Source of the DNA: Selaginella tamariscina
Lineage: Eukaryota; Streptophyta; Lycopodiopsida; Selaginellales; Selaginellaceae
DNA: 64,000 nucleotides
Direction: 5' to 3'
NCBI GenBank assembly: GCA_003024785.1
Contig: PUQB01000109.1
Coordinates: 210,272 to 274,271 of the forward strand
Positions 1 to 12,224 of the stretch are shown here, piece after piece; the first letter of the stretch is position 1; each line of letters begins with the position of its first letter. Under the pieces are notes generated by a model, which saw only the letters and a list, made by a program, of their open reading frames with translations, ran no database searches and had not been told where the DNA came from. The position numbers and the translations under genes were made by a program.

Positions 1-2
1 AT

Positions 3-633
3 GTAAAGAGCCCAGAAATGCTCAAACTGCTGAGGACAGGTCCAGAATATACTGTGGACGCATCTGTTGGGAAAGCAGTAGATGTATGGGACTGGGATGC
101 CTTCTATATGAACTGTTAGCTGGGGAATATCTTCTTTATGATGAAGATTGGATGCGTTTCTTTATGAGAGTAACAACACATTCAGAGGTAAACTACCTGG
201 TGTACGGTGTATGTAAATTTGTGTGTGGCGCGCGCGCGCGCGTGTCGTCTGTTGTATGATAGTAATAACCAATCATGTACGTGTAGGAGCTTATTACGGA
301 TGAGAAGGCAGAGAAAGTAGGAAACTATGGTCCAGTGGTGGAGTTTATACGCTTTGTACTTGTAAGAGATCCTTCTGCCCGTCCTACTTTGGATGAAGTG
401 ATGGTACATTTGAAGCTGCTGCAAGAAAGCCTTGGAAAAACAACGAAGTATGATATATCTACACACAAACACACACACTTAATGTGTATATATGCTGTGT
501 TTATAGGAATCGAAGGGACATTGAATTGGGATTGCCAAACACTGAAGATAATATGCCTTTAGAAGCTGAAACTCCGAAGATTGTTAAGAGAGGACTAGCT
601 TCGTGGCTCTGCTGTCAATGCTGTGGGGATTGA
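3..633 (+). CDS. Protein kinase, C-terminal part (gene starts left of window)
   Basis: Three exons are visible: about 3-187, 287-447 and 507-633, with GT-AG borders that keep frame (phase 0, then phase 2). The first carries the end of the activation segment (KSPEML, standing where APE normally is) and subdomain IX (DVW, then LGCLLYELLAGEYLL). The second carries subdomain XI, with the invariant arginine in DPSARPTLDEV. The last exon ends in a cysteine-rich tail, SWLCCQCCGD, just before a TGA; the Cys pairs could be lipid-anchored (inference). One base seems to be missing from a G run at about 90-96, between DVW and LGCL, so the first exon does not translate straight through. The kinase fold is clear; the subfamily is not recognisable without the catalytic loop, which lies outside the window. 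Confidence 0.75.
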
Positions 634-1457
634 CTTGGTAAGTATGTTTAGTTAACTGTTAAATGATTAACTAATCTCTTTAAGTTCATGTACAGGAACT
701 GATCCACTATAGTTAAAAGGTCTTGGTTTCGACTCTCCGGACTGACATGCCTTATGACACTAAGCGCTATGATGTATGATTGCACTATTTAGCGTCGTGA
801 ACTATTTTATATCGCCAAATTATCATCAAGGGATGCTTCCAAGGATTGTTTTCCTAGTAAGTTAATTATCAATATTATCATCTATTAAGTAATACATTGG
901 ACTCTCTCTCTCTCTCTCTCTCACTCACACAAACACACGCACGCACACACTATACGCTAGCTAACTATTTACTCACCATGATCAGGATGTGTCTGAGGCA
1001 GTCCATCGGTTTAGGCCGTCAGTTATCTATCAGAGCGTCTGACGAGCTAAGTAAGTCTTTGATAATATTTCTTCACTTTATAATTCAAGAATGTTTTAAC
1101 AATGTATTTGATTGCAGGAATGTGGTGCAATCGATATAAAGGAATACATCTTTACATGAGGTTTCTTATCTCTTTATTAATAACACACATGCACGCACAC
1201 ACAAAGCATAACGTCCATGCATTCACAGATACCTTACTCCAGTTTCTTGAAGAAACAAGGGCACGACAAGACCAGTTACTACAAGTTCTTCCTTGAGTAA
1301 GGCTTCTTATTATAACTTGATTATCAATATGTAAGCTGATATCGATGTTCAGATATAGACACGTTGATGAGGTTAAACTCTTTGTAAACTTAAGGTTTCT
1401 ACACGTATATATAAATGTTCTTCTTGTACATAAACTAACGTGAATTCTCTGAGGAGA
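634..1457. other. Intergenic or 3'-UTR stretch with unassigned exon-like scraps
   Basis: A GTAAGT donor directly follows the kinase stop (about 638), so some of this may be a spliced 3' UTR. Short open stretches bounded by plausible AG acceptors occur at about 985-1050, 1118-1160 and 1230-1297, but they do not join into a recognisable protein. A (CT)n followed by a CA-rich tract lies at about 902-947. I see no confident gene. Confidence 0.4.
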
Positions 1458-2489
1458 TCAGGCCCAAAAGCAATGTATACTGTGAAGAATTACCCTTAAC
1501 CACTCAATTGCCCTTTTTGCAGCACCCTTACCACTTAGCACATTCTTTTGTACGTTGCATGCACTTAAGAGCGTCAACCACGCCACCTCTGAAAACCCTA
1601 ATACTTCAATCTCCTCGGCAAGCTTATGCGCATCCTCAACCCTACCAACTCTCCCCAACAAGTCCACCATGCAAACATAATGTTCCACTGTCGCACGAAT
1701 ACCATAATCCCCCACCATGTACATGAAGTATTCCCGGCCAATTCCCAGCAATCCCGCATGACTACAACAAAAGAGTATAACTACGAATAATGCACCATCT
1801 ACTTGAGCACCTTCGAGTAGTATTCTCCTAAGCATTGCAGCTCCTTGTGAACCATGCCCGTTTTGGGCATATGCAACTATCATACTCGTCCAGCAAGCCG
1901 TATCTTTCTCTCGGATCCCCTCAAATACTGTCTCAGCTTCTCCCACACTTCCCAGTCTCCCATACATGTTCATAAGCGAAGTTCCAACTGTGTATGCTAT
2001 ACAAGTTAATATATGAGTATATTTGTGTGTGTATACATAATTATATTCAGTATATGAACACACAACACACACAACATATTATGTTAACTTGTATTCTGTA
2101 CAAGTTAACATTAACATATAATATTAACTTGTATGCTATACAAGTTAATATATGGACGTATATTTGTTGTGTGTAGACATATTTACATTCAGTATGTGAA
2201 CACAATATATTATGTTAACTTGTATGCTATAAAAGTTAATATATGGATGTGTATTTGTGTGTGTAGACATATTTACATTCACTATATGAACACACCACAC
2301 ACAACATATTATGTTAACTTGTATGCTATACAAGTTAATATATGGATGTATATTTGTGTAGACATATTTACATTCAGTATATGAGCACACAGAGACACAC
2401 ACACAACATATTATACCAACTTGTATGATATACAAGTTAACATATGGAAGTATGTTTATGTGTGTGTAGACATATTTACATTCAGTATA

Positions 2490-2527
<38 letters not shown>

Positions 2528-2612
2528 ACATATTATGTTAACTTGTATGTTATACAAGTTAATATATGGATGTATATTTGTGTGTAGACACATTTACATT
2601 CAGTATATGAGT

Positions 2613-2658
<46 letters not shown>

Positions 2659-3462
2659 CATATTATGTGAACTTGTATGCTATACAAGTTCGTATATTTG
2701 TTTGTGTAGACATTTTTACATTCAGTATATGAACACACACACACACACAACATATTATGTTAACTTGTATGCTATACAAGTTAATATATGGATGTATATT
2801 TTGTGTGTATACATTCAGTATATGAACACACACCACACACAACATTTTATGTTAATATATGGAGTGTGTAGACCTATTTACATTCAGTATATGAACACAT
2901 ACACACGCACATACACATTATGTTAACATAACAATGTTGGTACCTGTATTACTTGTCTCAAGTTTTTGCTCAATGATTCTGGCATGAATTTTCCTCCCTT
3001 CCATCAACTCTCCAAGATTGGCACAAGCAGTAAGAACTGCACCATATGTAATACTTCCAGGCTTTATGTCCATTCCCTTGTAAACCTGTAGATCGCTAGT
3101 ATTCTCTCTCTCACCCACCACGCACACGCACACGCACACACGCGTGTTACCTCTAAAGCAAGCTGGTTATTATCATTCTCAATGCAAGCTCCAACCAAAG
3201 TATTCCACGAAGAAATTGTTCTCTTGGACATCATGTGAAAGAGTTTGAAGGCATCTTCCAGTGACTTGCATTTGCCATACATGTTCATAAAGAGTTTACA
3301 AGTGAAAATGTTGCAAAAGACCATCCAAAGCTGCCCTGTTGTGCATAATCTCCCTTTGTGTACATCTCCCAACTGTGAACACGCATCCGCCATAGCTATA
3401 TACGTAAGCTCGTTAGGTCCACCTCCATCTAAACACCCAAAACCAAAACATATACGTATACA

Positions 3463-3545
<83 letters not shown>

Positions 3546-5130
3546 ATTGTACTCATAGTAGAGCTTCAGAATTCATTGGCTGCCCCATTCTCACAACATG
3601 CAGTGAAAAATGCATTCCAGGAGGGGGCTGTACGGTTCTTCATCCCGGAAAAGACCTGCTTTGCCTTGTCAAGACTCCCAAGCCTTCCGTACATGCTAAC
3701 CAGAGCAGTAACCACGAACACGTCATCTCTGAATATACTGGACGATATTCTCTTGTGAACCTCCTCTCCTTGTTGAAGTCCTGAGCATGCCCCCAGCACA
3801 CTTACAAATGTTCTACTATCTGGCTCGAGAGCTTCATCGAAATAATGGCTTAATACACCATATACATATATACACATACACATACCTCTACAAAGCTCGT
3901 GATATAGTTGAAGAGCCGCATTTCGATCCCCATTCTGAACACAAGCACCGATCATTGCATTCCATGAGATCATATCCTTAACAGGCATACTCCCAAACAC
4001 ATTTCGAGCTCCAGATAAGCTCCCACACTTATTGTACATGTATATGAGAGCGTTTCCCACCTCCTTACATGTACTGTATCCCGATAGCTTTATACGGTCG
4101 TGTATATCTTTCCGTATTGTAGAAAACTCTTCATTATCACATATATGAAGTACAGATAAGTAAGTTACCTTGTCTGGGTTTATATCCATGCTTTCGTAAG
4201 CTTCAAGAGCTTTATGAAGTTGATCACTATGAACATAGCTGGCTATAATCGAGTTCCATGAGATGGTATTTCTTCTTCCATTCATATTGTCGAATATGCT
4301 CTTTGCTTCTTCTGGCCACTTAAATCTAGCGTATAGTCCTATCAAGGCATTCTCTACAGTAACATTGTCCCTGCAAAGTATGAGAGGTTTAGGGTTTAAG
4401 GTTAAAGAGATATATATATACCTGAAGCTTGAAGAGAGTATATCTCCATGGACTTCTCTTCCTTGCTCTATGTTAGAGCATGCACTAAGGGCCACCACAT
4501 AAGTAACATAACTGACCTCTACATTTGCTGTTCTCATAGCTTTGTAAGCCTCAAAAGCCACAGTGTTATGCCCATTCTGGGCATATGCAGTTATTAATGA
4601 ATTCCAAGTCACATTGTCTCTCATTTTCATCTCCTCGAATACCATTCTGGCCTCTTTTAACATACCAAATCTTCCATACATACTCACCAGCGCGTTCCCC
4701 ACAGAGACACTTGTGTTAAGATATCCGGTGTAAATGATCCTCTTATGAACACTACTTCCAGTGAAGAATCATTTAGAGATGAACATGCAGCTAGAAAGGT
4801 CACAAATGTTACATTGTCTAGTTTAATACCATCCAGATCCATCCTTTGTACAAGATGTAATACTTCATGGCATTGCCCATTCACCACGTATGCCTTCAAC
4901 ATGATATCCCAGGTGTACGTATCCTTGTTAACGATTGTGTCGAATACGGACCGAGCTTCGCGTAGGCTCCTGCATTTCCCGTACATTTGCACCAGGAGGT
5001 TGCTGAGGTGCACATGATTTGCATATTGGGATGCCTGTATCTGTCTGTGGAGTCGCCTTCCCTGAGATAGAGACCTCGAGTTCCCGCATTCTCGGAGTTG
5101 AATAGCGAACTCTTCTAAATGCATGTTCAT
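1458..5130 (-). CDS. PLS-type pentatricopeptide repeat protein with partial E motif
   Basis: ATG at 5130 opens an array of at least a dozen PPR motifs, recognisable by repeated NALVSMYGRFG / TWNSLITAYAQNG / VTYVVALSACS signatures with P, L and S types alternating. The last exon (1987 to 1458) ends in VDLLGRVGR and an E-like motif (EVAWLTLLSACNVQKNV) with no DYW domain. Such proteins bind organellar RNA and usually support C-to-U editing in chloroplasts or mitochondria (family knowledge). The gene is interrupted by introns: 4371-4421 (51 nt), 3832-3885 (54 nt, a multiple of three and open), one holding the (GA)n tract near 3430-3590, another near 3062-3150, and 1988-2943, filled by a minisatellite. 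A one-base loss near 4760 (GG where the partial copy at 15 kb has GGG) and a slip near 3590 break the frame. It may be a real gene with assembly indels, or decaying. Confidence 0.75.
2036..2930. repeat. Minisatellite (~85-115 bp unit) with hairpin core, inside a PPR intron
   Basis: About nine imperfect tandem units. Each contains an inverted repeat AACTTGTA-TGCTA-TACAAGTT, the stretch ATATATGGATGTATATTTGTG, then GACATATTTACATTCAGTATATGA and a CA tract of varying length. Length variation lies mainly in the CA tract (longest at about 2614-2656). The array almost fills the intron at 1988-2943; the splice acceptor on the minus strand abuts the last half-unit. Confidence 0.9.
3459..3541. repeat. 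Compound (CA)n(GA)n microsatellite in a PPR intron
   Basis: A CA tract (about 3459-3480) runs directly into about 31 GA repeats up to 3541. On the transcribed minus strand it reads (TC)n(TG)n, a polypyrimidine run inside the intron that separates the exon ending near 3590 from the one starting near 3429. Confidence 0.9.
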
Positions 5131-5272
5131 GTATAACGTACATCACATACATGACACTATTTTGAACACGTCCTGTATAGGATATAATATTATACCTACA
5201 CGCGCTAACTACTTACTCGTGTAAGTGAACATATCTTTAGGGAGTAACATAAGATAAGCAAAGTAGTAAACG

Positions 5273-5388
5273 CACAAACACTATTGAACACCGCGTCTGA
5301 ACAGTTTCTTGGATATATGTGGTTTGTACAAACACTATTGAGCACCGCGTCTGAACATTTTCTTGACTATCCGTGTGTGATATATGTG
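5273..5388 (+). repeat. Two ~58-bp direct repeats upstream of a short exon
   Basis: The sequence ACAAACACTATTGARCACCG followed by CGTCTGAACA and TTTTCTTGGATAT-like bases occurs twice, at about 5275-5330 and 5330-5388. It lies between the divergent PPR start (5130, minus) and the short plus-strand exon at 5449, so it is promoter or leader DNA for that exon. Confidence 0.7.
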
Positions 5389-5448
5389 GTTTTGTTGCAG
5401 CACCGGTGTTTGAATTTGGGCAGAACACACACTTTGTTGATCGGGAAG

Positions 5449-5765
5449 ATGGACAACGGAGGACTTCCACAGGCGTATGTGAACATGCCTTCAAAGAGAG
5501 GCCAGGTTAAGGTCCGAGTGGTTTGTTCCTTCTGGTAAGTAAGTCAGATTTTGATGTTTCTATGCAGCTCAACACCTTCCTTTCTCCAGGGCCTTCCTTT
5601 GTTCCGTTCTCCACTATCTCACTTGTTTACCATAAGAATGCTTGTAAATATGTAAATAATGACTGCCTTGTGTACGTTTTGTGGGTCTCTCCCTCTCTCC
5701 CTCTCTCCCTCTCTCTCTCTCTCTCCCTCCCTCTCACTCATGTCTACCAATTACTTGAGACCCTT
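5449..5765 (+). pseudogene. 5' fragment of a gene, possibly PB1-domain type
   Basis: ATG at 5449 starts an exon ending at a GTAAGT donor near 5534. It encodes MDNGGLPQAYVNMP followed by KRGQVKVRVVCSF. The 'K-V-R-V-V-C-S-F' stretch resembles the first strand of plant PB1 domains, usually KxKxxCSxGG; this is an inference from memory. A following stretch (about 5567-5640) and a (CT)n tract precede the TFIIIC fragment. No later exons of such a gene are seen. About 5608-5765 recurs inverted at 15530-15832. The original gene is likely elsewhere, or was destroyed when this interval was rearranged. Low confidence in identity, moderate confidence that a coding exon is present. Confidence 0.4.
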
Positions 5766-5846
5766 CGAGTGGGCAGATCCGACTCGGTTAATGTCGGACA
5801 ATCGGTCTCTCTCAAACACAGCGGCGTATGTATATAGCCATATACT

Positions 5847-6675
5847 CTGTTGTGCGATGATCGAAACCGGTTTATGGGCGGCGGAGCTTCGATTCGACCC
5901 GGAGACACTTGAAAAATGGCGGCGGCTTCACGACGTCGTGACATTCTACCCAGCGGCGCCGCTACTATCACGCAGGTTTTCTCCCGGAGGAGCATCGTTT
6001 TCCGTCCTCCAGGCCCAATGGCGCTCGTCCTTCATTTGAAGATGCGTCCGAAGAGCTCGATGAATCTATGCTCCCAGATGATTCTTGGTTCAGGCCTGAC
6101 GAATCCGGTATGTCTCTGTATCTGCAGCTTAATGCATGTATGATGCCTGTGTGTGTAGATTGTGTATCTGTTCTTGAAGCAGCAGCGGAATGTGCATCTT
6201 TTCTTGAATCGGCAGCCGATGCGTGTAAGAATGTGTATCTGTGCTTGAATCGGCATGTTTTTGTGTGAAAAATGTGATTTTGTTGTGTATATGCGGATGT
6301 TATGTGTTTTCATTCAATCTGCAGCGGAGATACAAGGCGCCGAAGAATGTGCAGCTGCCGCTGTGCCTCTGCCGACGGCGCCTCGCGCTCGCGGCGACTC
6401 CTATGTGCCCTAGTTCTGTCAAGTAGTCCAAGGATAATCTGCTTGCGATTGCTGCCGGGCATATGGGCACTATCTTGGTATGTACTCTTTCTGCAATTCA
6501 TACGAATTGTTTAAATTATATATTCTTTTTACCAACAATATTTTCGTAATCAGTGTCTTGATAACATAGATCATTTTGTCGTGATAACTTGCTGTATCTA
6601 CACGTTACATGCATATACTATATATATATATATGCACGTGTATATACACATATCGTATACACATTATGTCCGCTA
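5847..6675 (+). pseudogene. Truncated copy of the TFIIIC90-like gene (leader, exons 1-2)
   Basis: Near-identical to 16079-16935, starting just upstream of the ATG (5916 here, 16153 there) and covering exon 1, intron 1, exon 2 and part of intron 2. Homology stops near 6675 and the sequence switches to an unrelated gene at 6718. In exon 2 the conserved KWSEDNLL motif reads K-stop-SKDNLL, because TGG has become TAG (about 6426), and part of exon 1 is deleted relative to the other copy. Exon 2 keeps the frame upstream of this better than the long copy does, so each copy has its own lesions. It cannot make the full protein. Confidence 0.85.
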
Positions 6676-6717
6676 TTCGTGTTTATAAAATCACGCATAC
6701 ATCTTCTATCGAAAACA

Positions 6718-7197
6718 GTAGAAGCAAGGAGAGCGTACATGGAGAGGCCAAGAACTGTGGAAGAGATACGTAAGTATCAGATTGCCAGGAAGGGGATTAA
6801 GCCCGCTAAGTTCTCCGAGCGCCTGCTTCAACACACTTATACATTTGCCACCAAGACAGTGAAAGCGGAGAGAAAAGAGAAGAAGAGAAAGGCTGAAATT
6901 TCTGAGAGAATTGTAAGCGTGTGTGTGAGTTGTTACGTAATGTTATAGTATATAATTATGTGAAGTATATCTTGTTTAAGGGCATGCATGTGTAGGTGAT
7001 AGAGATCTATAGGTAGTGTTGATGTGTTTATACACATCAAGTCGTTCTATACATATTTCCTGGTTTTGTAATGAGCAGAAGGCAATATGTTTGCGACTCT
7101 ACTCTGACTATACGAGGCAATGAAGATGAAGCGCGACTGGTAGCTGAACAATACCAAGAGAATTGAGAAAGAGATACCGGTAAGCTTTCTCATTACG

Positions 7198-7242
<45 letters not shown>

Positions 7243-7884
7243 CGTGTACATATTAAGATATACTATTTTTAACGGAGAAGCAGGAGATTGATGATGAGCA
7301 GAGAAAGTGAAGCACAACAGTTTCAAAACTATGGTGAGCTTTTGTATCAAGAGGGGATTTTTAAGTGTCAGAGACTCATTGAGAAAAAACAACAAGAGGA
7401 TGAGATGAATGAGTTGAAACTTATCTCTCCAAAGCCCGAGATCGGGTACAAATCATAATACTTTATATATATATATATATATATTCATTTGAATGTGGTA
7501 TGTGTGTGTTAAATGGTGTACATATATACAAGTTGCTTAATCTCTAACTAGCCGCTCTATTGTGTTGTGTGCTTGAAGTAAGCTTGCAAAGAGATGAAGA
7601 GAACAGAAGTGGCTTGTACAAGACAAAGTTGCGAAACGAGGTTAGCATCATCATTTACTACTTAATGAATCTGAAATCTGTTGATGTCTTAGTGTTTTCT
7701 TTGTATTGTAGCTTGGGAAGCCAGGTTTATGGAGTGCACATTCAAGCCGAGAATCAACTACTTGCAATCCTTTGAGTGTTGTGATGTTCAGGCAACTTCA
7801 AGGTTTGAACAGCTGTTCTATGATGCCGAGCATCGGAGAAGGTGGCAAGCTGAGTATATGCAATGGTATCCTGAAGGGTAAGTG

Positions 7885-7936
<52 letters not shown>

Positions 7937-9680
7937 ACTTATACATTACCATTTTCTTACAGTGTGACTTTTCACCCTCACATCACATTGAGGAATCACA
8001 GGGCACCACGGTGTTCGACAGGCTATTGCAGTATGCAGAAAGGCTAGCTGAGAAACGACAGAAATATGCTGCCGGTGGAGGTGACAAGCTTATTGATCCA
8101 ATTACTGGTCAACCACTGTTCACTCCGGCAATCGGTCGAAATCCAGGTACTCTCTCTCTCATGTTAAGAATTTATTGTTTTGCAGAGGCTTTGCCTATAG
8201 GAGAGTTTCTGTATCAAATGAAGTTTGCTATGGATGACAATAAAAGGGTGCAGCTGGACAAGGACATGCAGACGAGGATTGAGCTCGCAAAGTTGTTGGA
8301 CTGAAGTCTGTACAACTCTTGGATCATTTGAAGGAGGGAAAGTTGAAGCAGATATTCGATCATCTCGACAAAGACGAGGTACGTCAGTACTAGAGTTCAT
8401 TAGTGCTACATCAATATACATATATATTGGATATTTTGTATGTGACTAGGATGAATCAAACTTGTTATATATATATATATATATAAATTTTAATGTATAT
8501 ATGCAGAGTGGTTATGTGGATCTTGAAATTGCCAATACAAGCTTACCGTCGGATGAGATTGCGGAGGAGATAAACGTTCAAGTCAATGGATGATGGCAAA
8601 GGCTCCTTGTCATATGATACATTCCAAGAACTCATGCCAGGTAAACAAATATATATGTGTACATACATACACCATTGTATGTAACACAATACTATTGTAT
8701 CTGTGATGCTTATAATGGGTGTTTTATCATTTGCAGAAAAGATTGGTTCAAATGGTTTGCGCTGCATTTTCAAGATACGGGAGAAGAACGAACCTTTCCC
8801 CTTCCAGTTTAAGATGTGCAGATTGTCTCGGCGGCTTGCTGCTCGCAGGAGACAGTTTAGGTACATAAATATAAATATACGTATACTTATATGTGTATGC
8901 ATATGTATTTATGTTATACTAACATGATTCCTGTGCTTTGCAGCACTAAACGAGACTGGTACAAGCTTATTTGTTAGATAGACGAGAAAGGAGAACCAAA
9001 GTGGATGCTTTGCGGAAAGAGAAACAAAAGGAGGCTGAATGCACATTCACGCCTGCCATTCATGGTGGAAGATTTAGACAAGTAAGTTATATGAATGTAA
9101 ATATACGTCTGTATGTATGTACGTACGCATGAACCGTTACATACGCGAAAAGACACATGTTAAACGTAAAACTAAACCAATGTAAAACGTAAACACCATA
9201 TTGTAAATATACAACTCATATAGCTACAATTATGTAGCTTCACCTACCTTGTGACTCCTGGAAAATGAAACCATGGACTTCCTGGTTTTCTTTTTCAACG
9301 ACTGTTAAATTCGTCGAGTAGGGACGTCCTTGGATCTGTCACAGATATGACACTTCAAGTAGAGTGACCGGGTTAGAGACAACAAGTACGTAGTCGGAGC
9401 GTCCACGTCAGTATGACAGGTGGATTATATACGCATAGCTGTTACCGGCTCCAGGAACAAGAGGGTCACTCCGATCATTCAGGAATATGGTGATGCCACG
9501 CAATGAGACAGCATCAGTGGAGAATGTTCCCTCCGAGGGAGGCACATTCTTGAGCGATGTACCAGAGCGGTCCGACCCAGAACCTTCAGTAACAATATAA
9601 ACAGGTGTTCGTTGGTTGAGCACAGGATGTTACTCCGGCATTTTCAAGTTTTTCAACAAATGTCTCTGTGAGTATATTAC
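6718..9680 (+). pseudogene. 5'-truncated inverted copy of the EF-hand/ciliary-like gene
   Basis: Exon by exon this matches the minus-strand gene at 28118-31345, but begins in mid-exon at the codons for EARRAYMERPRT, so the first exons and promoter are missing. Recognisable exons lie at about 6718-6913, 7080-7180, 7282-7450, 7578-7640, 7712-7880, 7964-8145, 8187-8380 (the EF-hand loop DKDE, continued by SGYVDLE at about 8507), 8737-8860, 8943-9080 and 9450-9600. Damage includes loss of the residues equivalent to SHYVGPKS (frame break near 8300), small indels and stops near 7290-7440, and an inverted exon (9131-9342). Introns keep the same compound microsatellites as the other copy. Dead gene copy. 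Confidence 0.85.
9131..9342 (-). other. Micro-inversion inside the duplicated gene
   Basis: In the inverted copy at 6.7-9.7 kb everything runs opposite to 28-31 kb except this stretch, which matches 28466-28667 in the same direction (AACCGTTACATACGCG through GGATCTGTCAC). It contains the exon corresponding to IQRRPYSTN in the other copy, now facing backwards. DNA on both sides returns to the expected inverted order. Confidence 0.85.
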
Positions 9681-10242
9681 GCGTATTTACATATATACCC
9701 CTGAACCTTCAATTTAAAACATTATAAATTAAAAAAATTAAAAATTAAAAAACATTTTTAAAAAATCAATAAAATTTTTTAATTAATTATATATCACAAT
9801 TTAATAAATTATTTTAAAAAGATTCTTTTTTACTATGACAATTTTTTGACATTTAACACTTAATAAACTTCAATTATTTCATTTGCAATATATTATGAAT
9901 TAAAAATATATTTTAGTTAATATTGTTATTTTAAAAGTTAAAATATTACTATTAAAGTTTTTCAAGAGTACATATATGTAAATTTAAAACTTGTAGAGAA
10001 ATATATACGTAAATATAAAACTTTTAAGGATATATATGTAAATATGATAAATTTTAAGGGTATAAATGTAATTTCCCTTATTATATTAATATAACATAAA
10101 TTAAGGTGAAATAAATATATCTGCTACTAGATATTAATGGGGATTTAAAACTGTTTATAATTTGGTTAATATATAATATTAATATACTATATACAATAAT
10201 ATAACATAAATTAAGGTTAATTAGTGTATATCTACTTAGAAA

Positions 10243-10290
<48 letters not shown>

Positions 10291-11390
10291 TAGAGAGATA
10301 ACTCATGATATATTTTAAAAATACACAATCAGTTTACAAATGAAAGAAAAATAACCATGTTATGTTCTGATATTTTTAATATATATAAATTGATATCAGT
10401 GGTTTAATTCAAGAATTTAAGCTTCTGCATAAGTTTAAAAATTGATTTTAATTTTTTTTAGTTAAAATAAAGTCGACATTATTAAATGCAAGTGTATAAT
10501 AGAGATCCTTACAAAACACAATCTTCACATGCTGATGTGTGTGTTTCATAAGATATTACGGTATGTATACACAACAAAAACACACACGCACGCTTATGAA
10601 TGATGAGAAGGAAAATGAAGAGAACGTATTATCAGATTTTTAAGTTATATCATAACTCTAAAATGTTTTTTGATGTTTTTAATTTATTTATTTATTTATT
10701 TATTTGTTATACATACTGGTAAGGAGAAAAAAAAAGCTCATTACATACAAATAAGAATTAATGAAATTTTAAACTTTAAACCCTATAATGAATATTAATT
10801 CTATTTAGTTCATGAATAAGTGCCTTTGTGAGTTCCATGTCTTGAACTTTATTTATATAGTTACATAAATATTATATCCACGCATATACGTGTGTGTATA
10901 AACTCATCTCATTTGTAACCTCATCTATAATACATACAAAACAAGTAGAATAATTACATTAATAACTGTGATTTAAATATGAATGATATAAATATATCTT
11001 ACTATAAACTGGTTCAAATTGGAAATTTAAACTGTGTATAATTTTAGATAGGTTGTTTTTAAGAAGAAATTAACGTTTTTTAGTGCTTGTGGATCAGTGA
11101 TAAACATTAAGTTTATGAATTCTTAAGCTTCAAATATTGAATTTAAATACTATATAAGAATATAGTTATAGTAATATATACAAAATAATGTATATACACT
11201 CTTCTCATATAATGTGGTTGTTTGTCCTTACCTATATATAAAAGTAATTTATATTTCATTATTGCATATATTATATTTATGTGCTTATAAATCTTATAAT
11301 AAAATATTATCCCGACACATACACGTCTTTAACCTTATATTGGTTTGCAGGATTGTTCAAATGGGAAACTTAAAATCTCTCACTCACACA

Positions 11391-11432
<42 letters not shown>

Positions 11433-12086
11433 AGAATCGAAATATGCTGATGTTTTGAGGATATCCTATGAATGACTTAACACAAAATAAGAATGTAAGC
11501 ATCATGTATTCTATATACACATATCCTACTAAAATGAATTTATGTTGTGTGTGTATACACACCCACACACACAGTAGCGTGTGATATGCATTAGTTTGTG
11601 TGTAAAATTATAGCAGAATATATATATGTGTGTGTACACACATTGATAAATATAATTTGGTTGAATATTCTGAATTCTTATGTCTTCTGTCTAGGAATCT
11701 TTGTCTTATTTGCAACGTGAATGCCAAAGTACAATTTGTTGAATGAATTACATGTGTTTGCTTCTGTGTGTTCTTGCGTTTGGCTCAAAGAAGTCTAAAA
11801 CTCCAAGCCTTTCTGTTACAAATTTTACATATGTATATTATACATAAATATAATATACATGTAGCTGAAGACGGACACACACCAACAAGTTCCGTGAGCA
11901 TACAGTGTTGCATTAGGAGCAGCGACAACATTCTAACTTGGAGGTGTGTGTTTTCGGTATTTTCTTGTATCCGGCCTTGATCGCAGTCGTTGATAGAAGA
12001 TTGTTCCGGTATCCAAGCCGTCCAATTGATCTACTTAAAGGTAAATTAGGGCTCATTAGGTTTTCCCAGCGTGAGCGCTCATTACA
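9681..12086. other. AT-rich intergenic DNA with microsatellites
   Basis: Low-complexity AT-rich sequence with no coding signal on either strand. It holds (TA)n at about 10247-10288, ATTT repeats at about 10682-10705, and (CA)n at about 11396-11432. A TATA-like or promoter role for the gene at 12087 cannot be assigned from sequence alone. Confidence 0.6.
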
Positions 12087-12224
12087 TGGCGGACGAGGAG
12101 AGGTTCAAACGGGCTAGAACTGGGAGTCTATGGGACGCTTCAGATGAAAATCTGGAGGCCTACACAGTTGTTCAAGGTCTGTGTTTTATTTGTGGCTACG
12201 GTGTTTGATTGATTTCGCTATCGC

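Noticed and set aside
2133-2926. Several overlapping ORFs of 60-130 residues over the minisatellite
   Set aside because: They are translations of tandem repeats (Tyr/Ile/Val/His/Thr-rich on both strands) inside an intron; no domain, no splice logic.
4385-4402. Telomere-like TTTAGGG in the PPR intron
   Set aside because: Barely more than one unit; too short to mean an interstitial telomere.
11214-11568. ORFs over the (CA)n tract in the 9.7-12 kb desert
   Set aside because: Low-complexity translation without splice or domain support.
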